Positions 21,905 through 33,300 of a DNA stretch of 64,000 bases are shown here, piece after piece. The stretch lies in assembly GCF_003589595.1 (NCBI RefSeq), contig NW_020653726.1, positions 17,336,953 to 17,400,952 of the forward strand, in the 5' to 3' direction. The first letter of the stretch is position 1. Each line of letters begins with the position of its first letter. The stretch comes from Hyposmocoma kahamanoa. Lineage: Eukaryota; Arthropoda; Insecta; Lepidoptera; Cosmopterigidae. The notes under the pieces are model-generated. The model was not told where the DNA came from, made no database searches, and was given only the letters and a program-made list of their open reading frames with translations. The position numbers and the translations under genes were made by a program.

Positions 21905-22085
21905 ACACGAGATTTATGAACCGGTTTTAATGATTCTTTTTTTGTTGTCTCATTTATTGGTCCCATTTCAATTTGAAGAATATATGCCACCTCTATGGCT
22001 GGTAAACGAGTGGATGAATCTGATTTCGCCCACTTTCGATGTAATTCCTCGAACTTTTGAGGTCGGTTTTTTAAATAAAAAAGTT
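21905..22085 (+). repeat. Repeat family B, diverged copy
   Basis: Matches family B order: TGAACCGGTTTTAATGATTC, TTTTTTTGTTG, GGTCCCATTTCAATTTGAAG, and CCACCTCTATGGCTGGTAAA. Confidence 0.6.
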
Positions 22086-22539
22086 ATTCTTAATTGTTTT
22101 ATATAAATAATTTCATTTTTAAGTATTTATATAGTCTGTAGTAATTAAATATTTTTTCTGTTTTTTTTTATTATTTTCTTTTGTTATACGTAAACCCGTT
22201 ATTGTAATTATTGTGTCCTGTATTTTGGTCTGGGGGAAGAAATTTCTTATAGAAATAAGCAGTACTTTTTGTTTGTGTTTTCCGTTTTGCCAAATGCGAT
22301 TTGTGTTTTCCTGTACAATAAATAATAAAATACATAATAATTTTAAAAATACAAAGTTAATAATTGCTGTGGTAGTTGGTTTGACCGACCGCCTCCCAAG
22401 CAAATGTTATAGTTTCGAACACAGGCTCGTACCTCTGAGGTTCTAGGAGTTTATGTGCCAAATTTAATATGAAATTAACATGAGCTTTTCGATGAAACCT
22501 GCACGTCGAAGAAGGTTCACAATACTCAAAAACACATGT

Positions 22540-22655
22540 GAAGCCACCCTCGCCTTGTGCCAGGGTGGCAGACTATAGCCTAAACCCTCGCCTGAGAGAA
22601 GACATGTGCCCAACAGCGGTACGTGATAATGGGTTGCTGTTAATGATGATTAATA
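22540..22655 (+). repeat. RTE-clade 3' tail relic
   Basis: CCTTGTGCCAGGGTGGCAGA, CCTAAACCCTCGCCTGAGAG and GACATGTGCCCAACAGCGGT, followed by TGATGATT. This is the 3' end usual for lepidopteran RTE copies; coding meaning is lost. Confidence 0.5.
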
Positions 22656-22734
22656 CAAAGAACACAAAGAAAAAATCCTTCGATCTGATAGGACTCGAAC
22701 CTGCTTCTATGATGGCAATTTAGGGCAACTATGC

Positions 22735-23001
22735 CAAACTAGGGACATTCTTACCTATTTCTGCCGCCAAGCAGTAATGTCAGCATTACTGTATTCCATG
22801 TTTGAAGGGTAAGGGTGCTGGTGAAATTACAGGCACACTGGACTTGTCTACTTATATCTCTGAGTGACGGGCGCAGTTGCAGTGCCCCTAAGATCTTTGC
22901 GATTTAAAGCTCTGAGTGGCACTGAAACTGTTATGGACCGGCGTGTAGTTTACCATCAGGCGCACGACTCATTCGTCCCGTCCCTTGATATTATAAAAAA
23001 A
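22735..23001 (+). repeat. RA repeat
   Basis: From ACCTATTTCTGCCGCCAAGC to GTCCCGTCCCTTGATATTAT with an A9 tail. One of the better preserved copies, lacking only the first ~45 bp. Confidence 0.82.
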
Positions 23002-23424
23002 AATCTTCTTGTTATAAGAGCTTGGCATACAGGTTATTATAGTGCCCTTTTCATATACCCTAAGGGTCGGTACAGAGGGTCACTATAATCAAAACTAATG
23101 TAGGAAGATATGGGGCTGACTTAGTCAGTAATTTGAAACTAAACATCGAATCCTAATGTTCCTTTGTCTTGTACATCGGCGCTATAAATTGCGGGAGGCG
23201 AATCTGCAGTGACACTGCTATGAGAAGCCGAGTCTGCTAATGTCATCGAAATTTGTTCACGTTTGTTAATTAGCTGAAATGGTGCTCCACGTGAAAGTTA
23301 AAACAAAGAATTGGAAAATACAGCGCGTTCAAAATTGCAACCAATCTTGTTAAGTTTTTCTCAACTACTTGAAAAAGATTATTGGGGTATGAAAGCTGAT
23401 ATGTCTACATTTGCATTTGTAGTA

Positions 23425-23698
23425 ATTTAGTAGCAGTAGAGCTTCTTGTGAGTTCGTCCAGGGAAGACCTTACAGTACAGCAGTAATACGAGCATGACTG
23501 CGCTGCAGTTTTAAATGCACCCGCATGCATTTGCGGAACTTGTCAACTTATCTCTCAGGGCGACAGGCGCAGTGGCAGTGTCCTTCAGATCTTCGCAATT
23601 TCAGGCTCTGTTTGCCACGACCATTTCTATGGACAGGCGTGTTACTTAACACCAGGCGTACGATATGTTCATCCCGCCACTTGGTATATTAAAAAAAA
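23425..23698 (+). repeat. RA repeat, diverged
   Basis: AGTAGCAGTAGAGCTTCTTG start, CTCAGGGCGACAGGCGCAGT core, ATCCCGCCACTTGGTATATT and an A run at the end. It forms an inverted pair with the copy at 23918-24205. Confidence 0.75.
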
Positions 23699-23917
23699 GA
23701 AAACATAAAGATAGAAAAGGGAATGCTTGAATGGTTTAGTCGTATGGCAAGAACGAATGTTAGTCGAATAAAGGAAAATAAGAAAACAAAAGAAAAATTA
23801 TAGAGGAAGGTTCTTTATAGCCCAGTTGTACGTAGGTTTGAGGGTATGTACCTATCTATGTAGTGCTGGAAAATGTACGTAATTAAAGCACCTACAGTTG
23901 ATTGTTTAAGCTGGCTT

Positions 23918-24205
23918 TATGATACCAAGTAAAGGACGAACAAGTCCAGCGCCTGGTGGTAAGTTTCAAGTCTGTCAATAACAGTTGCACAATGGCGCTC
24001 AGAGCTTTAAATCACAGAGATCTGAGCAGGCACTGCCACTGCGCCCGTCATCCTGAGGCATAAGTTGACAAGTTCCATGTGAGTGTAATTTCACCAGAAC
24101 CTTTACCTTTCAAAACCGAAAAGCGTTACTGCTTGGCGGCAGAAATAGGTAAAGTAGCGTGCTTCCCTGGACGAACCCTTTCACAAGGTTCTTTAGTTCT
24201 ATTAA
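23918..24205 (-). repeat. RA repeat
   Basis: Minus orientation: GATACCAAGTAAAGGACGAA, CAGAGCTTTAAATCACAGAG, ATAAGTTGACAAGTTCCATG, TACTGCTTGGCGGCAGAAAT and GAACCCTTTCACAAGGTTC. Confidence 0.8.
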
Positions 24206-24239
24206 AGTTTCACTGGTTTTTTTTAACGTAGACCTACAC

Positions 24240-24338
24240 TTCACCATCATCAATTCATTACACATCCCACTCTCTAAGGAGAGGATTTAGGCCGTTGTCA
24301 TCCATGCAGGTCCAATGCGAGTTGGCGATTTCACACGT
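24240..24338 (-). repeat. RTE-clade 3' tail relic
   Basis: Minus strand carries GGCCTAAATCCTCTCCTTAG, AGAGAGTGGGATGTG and TGATGATGGTGA, the usual RTE end. No longer coding. Confidence 0.45.
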
Positions 24339-24739
24339 TTTCCAGAGACTGTTTGACTCTTCTACATGCACTCGACTTATTTGGATTCAATCTGGATCGC
24401 CCTCAAACCGATTTAGATTCCAAAAGTTTTTATTTTTATTTTATGCATTTCTCTAAGAATAAACATAGAATGTTTTCGAACTATTTTCTACTGAAATTCT
24501 TCCGAGTCGATAAATTGCATCTCTCACCGCTTGAGTCCAACCACGTCGTCGCTGGACGGAGTTATTTTGGAGCCATTTTATTGCTTCAAGTTAGTCAAAA
24601 CGTCTTAAAACGATTTGTTAGAAATGTCCCACTAATGGTGGACTAGAGTTGGCAATAATTTCGATAGCGGTTTACAATAATGTGTCAATTTTATCCAACT
24701 TTTATCAGACATAATCTATTATGTCCATACTTATTAATA

Positions 24740-24845
24740 CAAAGATCGAATACTTGGAAAAAATTCTTTCGATCCGGCTGGATTTGAATCAACATCTTCT
24801 AGAAAACCGTGCGAGATGTTTTGCTAACTAAGCCACGGACAAAAT
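24740..24845 (-). repeat. tRNA-derived SINE family 2, copy c
   Basis: Minus orientation. Plus strand shows ACAAAGATCGAATACTTGG, TTCTTTCGATCCGGCTGGAT and GCTAACTAAGCCACGGAC, the complement of the family 2 tail, B box region and head. Confidence 0.6.
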
Positions 24846-24989
24846 GAACAGATCTTTCTTTTGTTTTTTTAACGACTTTTTTGCCATAACGTTAAGTTTT
24901 TATTAAGTCTAAAGTTACATAATTAATAATTACGTAAGTTAAGTTACTTTGTATGAGAAAGCAATATCTTCATTTTTTTATTTAATTTT

Positions 24990-25235
24990 CATTTTTAACC
25001 GACTTGAAAAAAAAGAGGACTATTCTTCAGGTTTTTTTTGTGTGTGTATGTTAAGCGATTTCTCCGTCATTTATGAACTGAAGTCGATGATTTTTTTTGT
25101 TGGAAAGGACTTTGTCCCATTCAAATTTGAAGGAAATATTCCACCTCTAAGGGTGGCAAATAAGGGAATGAATCCTGTTTATTGAATTCCATCGACTTTC
25201 CGCTAACGATTTCAATAAAACTTAGCACATAGACA
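24990..25235 (+). repeat. Repeat family B copy
   Basis: TTTAACCGACTTGAAAAAAA start, CAAATTTGAAGGAAATATTC and CCACCTCTAAGGGTGGCAAA, and the GATTTCAATAAAACTTAGCA end. Confidence 0.65.
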
Positions 25236-25865
25236 TAGTAGAATAAAACAACTAGGGTAACTCTGCACATTATAACAGAGCGGCTTGCATTCGAATAATA
25301 ATAGAAAGCGCGTCGGGACGACCAGTGCTATGCAACGCGAGAGCATCCTTAGATTATACAAATGTGTGTGTCCGTACACGGCTCGCGGCGGGCTCGCACA
25401 CATATAAGCCGCGCTACTACATTTGTATGGAGTTACCATATTTATTCTAATTTTAGCTTATTTTACTTAGACATAGATGTAATTCCAATGAAAATAAAAC
25501 ACGAAACAGGTAAGAAAACTTTTTTTTATAAAAAAAGTTATAATTATAATGTATAGTAAGCGATAATAAGTGAAGTATAACGTAAAGTCGAAGAGCCAAA
25601 ATAAGCTCTTCGCTTTTTACTCTACATTTAAACTAGGCCACAGTAATGGTCCCGTCCACAATAGTAAATATGAACTGGAAACGTCGTACTACTAGGCACG
25701 GGTTACCACTATGGAAAGAGTGCGAAATAATGCGATATCTGAATTCCTTACTTAGTTATTCTCCATTCTATCTAGCCTGTATTACTGTTTTAAACAGCAC
25801 GAGATCAAATATGAATTAAAGTTATGTTAGGTCAATATTATCGTCATATACTAACTACCACTAGT
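25236..25865. other. Spacer without recognised gene
   Basis: A short hairpin CGAAGAGC...GCTCTTCG lies at 25589-25612. Nothing else was recognised. Confidence 0.4.
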
Positions 25866-26040
25866 AACTGCCTCCGTGGCCGAACGGTTACCAACCTGGT
25901 CTGCCACGCAGAGATCCCCAGGTCGATTCCCGGGCCGGGAAAAAAATTACTACATTTACTTCTCTATCACCCGCGGTACAAAGTTTACCTAGTGCGGGCA
26001 TATGAGTTTGTGCCTTATTATTATTATTATTATTATTATT
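25866..26040 (+). repeat. tRNA-derived SINE family 1, copy c
   Basis: Starts AACTGCCTCCGTGGCCGAAC, B box GGTCGATTCCC, short body, TAGTGCGGGCATATGAGTTT, and a terminal (TTA)n run at 26017-26040. Confidence 0.85.
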
Positions 26041-27158
26041 ACGATCAACTGCTAGACATAGATCCAAGAACAGAGTTCAGGCTACAGTCCACTACCAATG
26101 AGACAGCACCTTTTAGCAGCGTTACAAACGCGCGTTTGTGAAGCGACACCAGCTATTTATAGGCAGTTGCATCGATGCGGTCGCTTAGTTGAATCTTTGA
26201 AAACATGGATCGTGTACAAAAGTTTGCCCATCAGATGACTTGGGAAAAGAGTTATATTTCAAAATACGCTTAGATACTTTTAACGCACTTTATTATTCAC
26301 ACTTCACAATCTCGCAAAAATTATAAGAGTGACGGTGTCGTTTTTTCTTTAAACCCGAGCCATTTTTTTCTTCATTTGTCTTGACTGTAGCATGCTATCA
26401 GGAAATCAATTAAACGTTATAGAAGCGATCACTTCTCGATTACAAAATCTAGTCAAATTAGTCACACATTTTTAAACATAAATTAAAATAATCTACATTA
26501 CTACTATTAATACCATTTTGCTTACACGTGTTTGCATTGTGATTGTATCGCTTCTTAACTTGCGCGTGTGTGTAAAGGCAAACGAATAGCAGCTGCATCG
26601 CAACCGTGTCGCGACTGAATCGCAACAGACGCGCTGCTAAGAGTCACCGTGTGTAATCGCTCTTAATGGCTAGGTACACTAGTGTAGCTCACAATGCCCT
26701 CCGAGTATTATACGTATGTTGTTGGGTATTCTTGGGTCTGCCTCGATAGTGCAGTGCTTCGGGGATGTTCGCATTGGAGCGCGTTGATTGTTTTATGCAA
26801 CATGCGTAAAAGGTGTGTTTCACTGTAGCACAGGGTGAGAGGCAGCACCAGTAGTATCCTAAAAATGATCTCCAATAGGCTTAACCGTTCGTTCATGAAT
26901 CGCTGCAATGCGATTTGTAATGGCTGTGCGATTGAATTATTTTTATCAATTATTGTTGGTATGTCCTTTTAATTTTATAGACATAAGTAACATAGCTTTG
27001 AGTATGTACTTAACAAATTATGGATCTAAGTTATCTGAAATATAATAATAATAGTGGAATCTCTAAATACGAAAATATATAATGATGTAAGTATTCGAGA
27101 ATCGACTCGGTACACCCCTACAGTCCCTATCCCGTAGTGTATCGTCTCCCGCGCAGCA
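26041..27158. other. Region upstream of nidogen
   Basis: Must hold the nidogen promoter and 5' UTR, but no TATA box or initiator can be assigned with confidence. CpG-containing stretches at 26120-26200 and 26570-26650 (GCATCGCAACCGTGTCGCGA) look like related inverted pieces of an unrecognised repeat. Confidence 0.35.
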
Positions 27159-27341
27159 ATGCAGACGTGGCTTCTCGTGCTCGCGCTTTCGACATGCGCG
27201 TGCGCTATAACGCGCGACCAGTTCTATCCTCACGGCTCGGGCGTCGATCAACGGCTGCCCAGAGGATCCGATGTTGCATCACCAGAAATATCTTTGAAAG
27301 TGCCCATCGTTTTTTATGGAGAAGTTTATGACAGCATATAT
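27159..27341 (+). CDS. Ndg: Nidogen exon 1
   Basis: Codes for residues 1-61: a hydrophobic signal peptide and the start of the NIDO domain (PIVFYGEVYDSIY). Ends in phase 0 at the donor GTAAGT. Joining to exon 2 gives SIY-VNNHGLVSF, the expected family sequence. Confidence 0.92.
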
Positions 27342-30300
27342 GTAAGTTTACCTTTTAGACATTTTTTACGTGGAATCATTCAATTTATATCTTAATTAGT
27401 TAATAACACTTAATTAAATAAATAACGCACACACTCATAGCCCCGCACTAGGAAACCCTGTGTCGCGGGTGCCATGGACACACACATAGACAACAACAAA
27501 TTACACCCAAACTCACGAGATAAATAAATATAAGCCGTACAATTATTTTTCCCGACCCAGGAATCGAACCCGGGACCTCTGCGTGGCAGTCCAGCATGCT
27601 AACCGTTCGGCCACGGAGGCAGTAAAAAAATTCTAGCTTTTGTCTACCTATTTATCGTTCAATGTACAAACGTGGGTTTGAGTATTTATACTAAGAGCGT
27701 TTGCGCACGACATCCGATTCGTATCAGTTCCGAATTCGAGAAATGACGATCCGAAATGTCACAGGGAACATTTTTATCTCCAGAAATCTCTCTCTATTTT
27801 TTTCTCTCTTCGATACAAAAGACAATAATTAATAGCAGTAACACCAGCAGGTAGAGAAGTACGAAAAACAAGCCATTGAATTTGTAGTATTAATGTAATG
27901 CATGCTAGCCGAGACGATTTCCGCAAACGGACACAAATGTGAATATAGATTTAGTTTGCGTTTGCGTGAATTAACGCAATGGTCAAGAAATAAGTAAATA
28001 AACTAGCAGCTTCTGACAGTCGTCTTCACAAATTCATAGGGGCAATGTATACGCTTTTACAATAAGATTCCGGTTGATATTTAAAATTTCTTATAATATT
28101 CTTATATGACAAAAATCCCTAGTAGTGACCCGTTTGGCTATTGCAGGCAGTCTCGATCTATAAATATTTGAAGTAAATATTGTAAATGATAAAGGTGTCC
28201 AAATGTTTATTTACAAAGAGCAACCCTCAGAGTTTCTTATTGATTCTTCCCAGGGCAATCTGTCTTACGAAGTAATGTTTAATCAGTATGACGATTTCAA
28301 GTGTAATTATAACCTCTAACCTATGAAATGAAGGTTATTTGACTTTAACTTAGGCACTAATAAAAGCAAGAATACCCAACTAATATAAATTGTAATAGAT
28401 TTTACCATATAATAGAGACCAATTATTTCGCTGCTTCAGAAAATTTATTTACTTTTTTTTTGCTAAATCCAACAAAAAAACGGCCCTAATTTTGTATCGT
28501 TGCAAAGTCCACAATCAGACTTACCAAAGGATGAAACAAATCGATGTTCCACTACCAAAAACATAATCGACCAATGACAACCTTGATGACCTAACCTTTT
28601 GCACTGTAGGCATTGGACGAGTCACGGGCTCGATTCACGGTATGGATAATTTGGGAAATTATTTCTTCTAAATTGATTCTAATCTGAGCGGTCGCTCCCG
28701 AAGGTCCTATGGTGTTTCTAAGTCTGGATTTCGCCGCAATGATCTTATCTACAAGGGTCCCACTCTCCCCTTCTAGTGGCTCGTGCAGGTTTCCCTTTCT
28801 TTGAAATTAAACGACGTCGTCGCCAAAATATTATATACAAGCAAAATTAAATTATGTAATACATTTTATCTTGCTGTTTGGTATGGAGTATTGGATATTG
28901 ACCCCGGCATTATGCACAAAACTGGAGTCCTTTGAGATGTGGCTGTACAGACGTATGCTTGGCATATCGTGGGTACAAATAGTCACCAATGTTGAGGTTC
29001 TTCGTCGAATGGGAAGAGTTGAAAATGCTCAGAATTATAAAGGAAACGAAGCTGCAGTATTTTGGCCGCGTAATGAGGGGCAATAAATAACGGATTCTTC
29101 AACTAATATTGCAGGAAAAAATGCGGGAAAAGCATAATCATGGCAGAAGGAAAACCTCGTGGTTGAAGAATCTGAGAGACCAGTTCCACCTTAGCACACG
29201 TTCTCTTTCGTGCGGCAGCTTCAAAAATGAGAATAGCCATGATGGTCGCCAACGTTTGTAGAGAAGCGGCACACTAAGAAGAAGAATAATACATTTTATA
29301 TTCGTCAGTCAATAATAGAATGAGTAAACAAGTATGGGTGCTTAGTAACGGATACTGCTAAAATTCAGTTGCAACAGCGGTTGAGTCTCAATAGTGTCAG
29401 TGGAATGGCAGTGGAGGCATTCGTTCATTTTATGACTTTTTTTTAATTAAATGGACTTGCTCTAAAGAGCTGGCCCTAAAGATGCCTATTCTGTCGTACC
29501 TTAAAGGGTTGTATGAGTTCGGAAACACAGTCGCAGGAAGGGAAATCCATTCCTGGGCTGTGCACATAATAAAAGATGATGAAAAGCGCTTAGTATGCCT
29601 GAAGGGAATATCGACCAAGTAAGGATGATATCCCGCCGCACGTCTGGATGTCCGATGGTAAAAGGGGACGGGCGAGATGAGCTAATGGAGTTCATGGGCA
29701 CACTCACCGAAATATTTTCTGTAGAAAACTGACAGACGGACAACTTTGCGCCGGTGGGCTAAACTATGAAGTTTAGATTCGAACTTATTATGATCTATAT
29801 TGCCTTTCAAACCTACCGTGGAAATTACTTTTATCTCGTTTAATCAGGAATTTAATTTTCAAATTATAGCATGATTTTTTATATCAATTAATTGGTAAAC
29901 AACGCCATTGTTGCTGTGCTATCAACCGGCCATTGAAAAGCAGAATACCGAAACATTGAAACGTTATTACTTTAATTATATTATTATAATGACGCAAATT
30001 AACCTCAAAATCTCGGAGCAATCAGCATAAGTAGGTATATCTATCTACCAGAAATTCATGATCAATTGGGAAATCGGGAAATTATTGTCGGCATAACTAG
30101 CTGGTGGAAATATTCGTTATACACAGTTATGATTTTTAACATCCTACTAATACAAATCAAAACAATTATACTTTGTTACAAGTAATTACGTACTAATTGT
30201 ATTTATTTTCTTTTGTAATAATGATTTATTGATTATAATTATCTTTCTTACAATGTAACTTTAATGTTTTTCTTGTGGCATTATATTGATTGCGAGTTCA

Positions 30301-33300
30301 GTATGTACTTGTAAATGAAACTTTACTATCTCAGCCAAGGGCCCAGAGCGTCAGTTACTTTGAAAATACAAATATACGCGAATTAGATCCTAAAAAATTG
30401 TTTAATATCTAACGTTCAACAATCGCGAAAACCTAATAACTGGATAAGTGCTTGTTTGAATTTGAATTGTCTTGATTGAACGATGCCGTTGTACGTCAAA
30501 AGATACACCTTATCTTTCTTAAACAATCCACAATTAACAAAATAACAGTGTGAGAGTTTATCTAAATTGTTTTCCTGATTCGGAGCGTTGACCCGCGTTA
30601 TAAATTTTAATACAACTACAAATGTATGCAAGGAATGCTCCTTCGTCATCAATTAGAGACTGCATATTGCTTCGTTGAGTCTCTAAACTATGAAGTTCAT
30701 TGACTATGCTTTTTATTGTGCACTGTTCTGCTACACTACCACTTTATCACTGTATATGACCACCCTTGGGCGTGGTCACGTCAGACCATAGCCCGTCGGC
30801 CCAAGGTGGATTTCAGAAGTTTTCGAAAAGCCAACAGTACTTGTCATAACATTATTTTTGCGTCATTTTGATATGTCCATAGTCAATACCGCAGTAATCA
30901 CTCAACTCGAATGGCAATTCTCGCACTCAAAACGGTTCGAACCGATTTGTACGATAATCGTATGAACTTGAAAAAATGTCATACGAGATCGTGTTTAGAC
31001 AAGTCGAAAACTCGTGAGCAAGAATCTCCTTACCACATATTTATCTGTGTAAACAGTCGATTAAGTTGCTTGCGAATCTCGTATGACATAATAGTAGGCG
31101 AGATTTTAATTCTTGCCTGAATGTAAACATTATGATACGATAATCTTATGGCGATTATTGCTTACGATAATCGCGTACGATTTTTCGTCACGAAGCGTAC
31201 GATAAACTCTCTCCATCTAAATGGGCCTTAGGAGTCTATACAACCTCAAATGGCTTTGGTTGGTTCCGCATAACAGTGAGAGTGTTGAATCAGTCACTTT
31301 GGACATAATCTCAGTACAGAGTACTAAAAAAACCGACCTCAAAAGTACGTGGAATTACGTCTATTTGCTAAGTTAGTTCGCCAATATACAGGACTTGACA
31401 CTGGAGATAATAAAAATCGGTTCTCACTACTCAAAGTGTGTTGAGAGAAAAACGCCTTGAATCGGAGAAATAGCAAAATCAACCATTAAAGTAATTGCTC
31501 CTAAATTAACGTTAGGCGCTATTAATGAACATGAATCTTCATGCGTGAACAGCCACCCTACGAGGTGGATGATTTTCTTCAAAATAAAATAGGACCACTA
31601 TGGAAGTACCCCCTTTACAACAAAAAAAGAATCATGAAAATCGGTTCACAAATACCGGAGTTATCGCGTAACATATATACAAAACAAAAACATACAGTCG
31701 TTTTATACAATTGAGAACCTCCTCCTTTTTTGAAGTCGGTTAAAAATATATAGTAAAATTATGGATATAAACTGATTAGTATAAGGTGTGAAAACACGAT
31801 TCCTAAAAATTTTAGAAAAACCAAACTTACCACGAAATGATTTTTTTTTATATCAACTGAACTAAACAGAACACGTACGTACGATCTTTACGTACGTACG
31901 TGTACGACATACATTTTTCAAATGACTTGAATTCCGTTTGTAAAAAATATCTGAAATCAATTCAAGCAAAATGAATCGTATTAGTACGGCAAAAAAATTG
32001 ATTCGACCGTAATTGATCCGATTCGTAGTATTGACTCTTAAAAGTTCTTCATTTAAATCATATGTGCCTCTACCACGAGTTTACTGTGGTAGCTCTACGA
32101 CCGCGTAAATGACTTCACAATTTTTAACCGATTAAAAAAAATAAGGTTCTCAATTCGACTGTATGTATTTTTTATGTATGTGAACCGATTTTGATGATTC
32201 TTTTTTTGTTGGAAAGAGGGTAACCTCAGTAATGGTCCCATTTAAATTTGAAGAACTCCACCTCCAAGGGTGCCAAACCAGAGGATGAATGACGTTTGAG
32301 GTCTGTTTCTTTGCATGGCAAATTATACAGCGCTCCTAGCGGTCACAAGAAGAAACAACATTTTGTATACAATCATTTTACGCAAGAAGAAGGTCGTTAT
32401 CGATAACTGTCACCATGTGCCTGTACCATGAGATTACTCTCATGGTACAGGCAGTTTTTTCTTTCTTCACGAGACGTTTGAATTCACTTTTTTTTCTCCG
32501 TCACACACTCCACCCTATACTGCGCAGAGCTGTCGCAAGGCAGAAGGGAGACTGCATAGGATGTGGGGACCAGGATCGAGTGTTCAAGAGACGTCAATGA
32601 CGAACATTTATTGTCATACTTACTAACCTAAAGATACATACTCAAATACTAGAACGGAGCGAGGTACGTCATGCACTACAAGGTGTCAATATCTCTAAAG
32701 TTTACCAAAATACAAATACGTTAGTCACGACAAGGAAGGCATAGCACGTATTCTGTCGTATGCTGAACTAGTGAAATTTATTTGCTTTCGTCAACAATTT
32801 CTCGAAGTTTAATCAATGAACACACAAATACTTAACTTATGAATTACAATTAAGCAAATTTAAATATTTATAAATCATTATTCATTATACTGTCAAATTT
32901 ATTTAAACAAATTATGCTTCAAGGCAATAGTTTTTTTAATTAATCAATTAACATTTGTGTACCTACTTTGATTACTTTCGTAAAATTCCACACAAACTCT
33001 AAAATGGTTGTGGTATATCACACCAGAGGCCACACACCGCGTGGGCAACGCGTTTTTCATACAATTCGTCCGCATGCAGTTAGCATTAATGGGACACTTT
33101 CATTTTCTTTATTTTTCCGCAAATCCGTTGTGAATACATCTGCACAAAGTCACAAATTCATTTAAGAGGCAGTATATACGCTTCCGTATTCAAAATTTGC
33201 CAACTATTATTTAAAACTGTTTAACTATTTAAATTGGTAGATGTATAAATAGGTCGATGATGATACCTTATATTTATAAGGTTTAAAATTATAGTGAAAC

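Noticed and set aside
22119..22403. Minus-strand 94-codon frame
   Set aside because: Lysine and isoleucine-rich from AT-rich DNA; no protein pattern.
25869..25942. tRNA-like sequence with A and B boxes
   Set aside because: It continues into a SINE body with an (ATT)n tail shared by five other copies, and no closed acceptor stem is visible.
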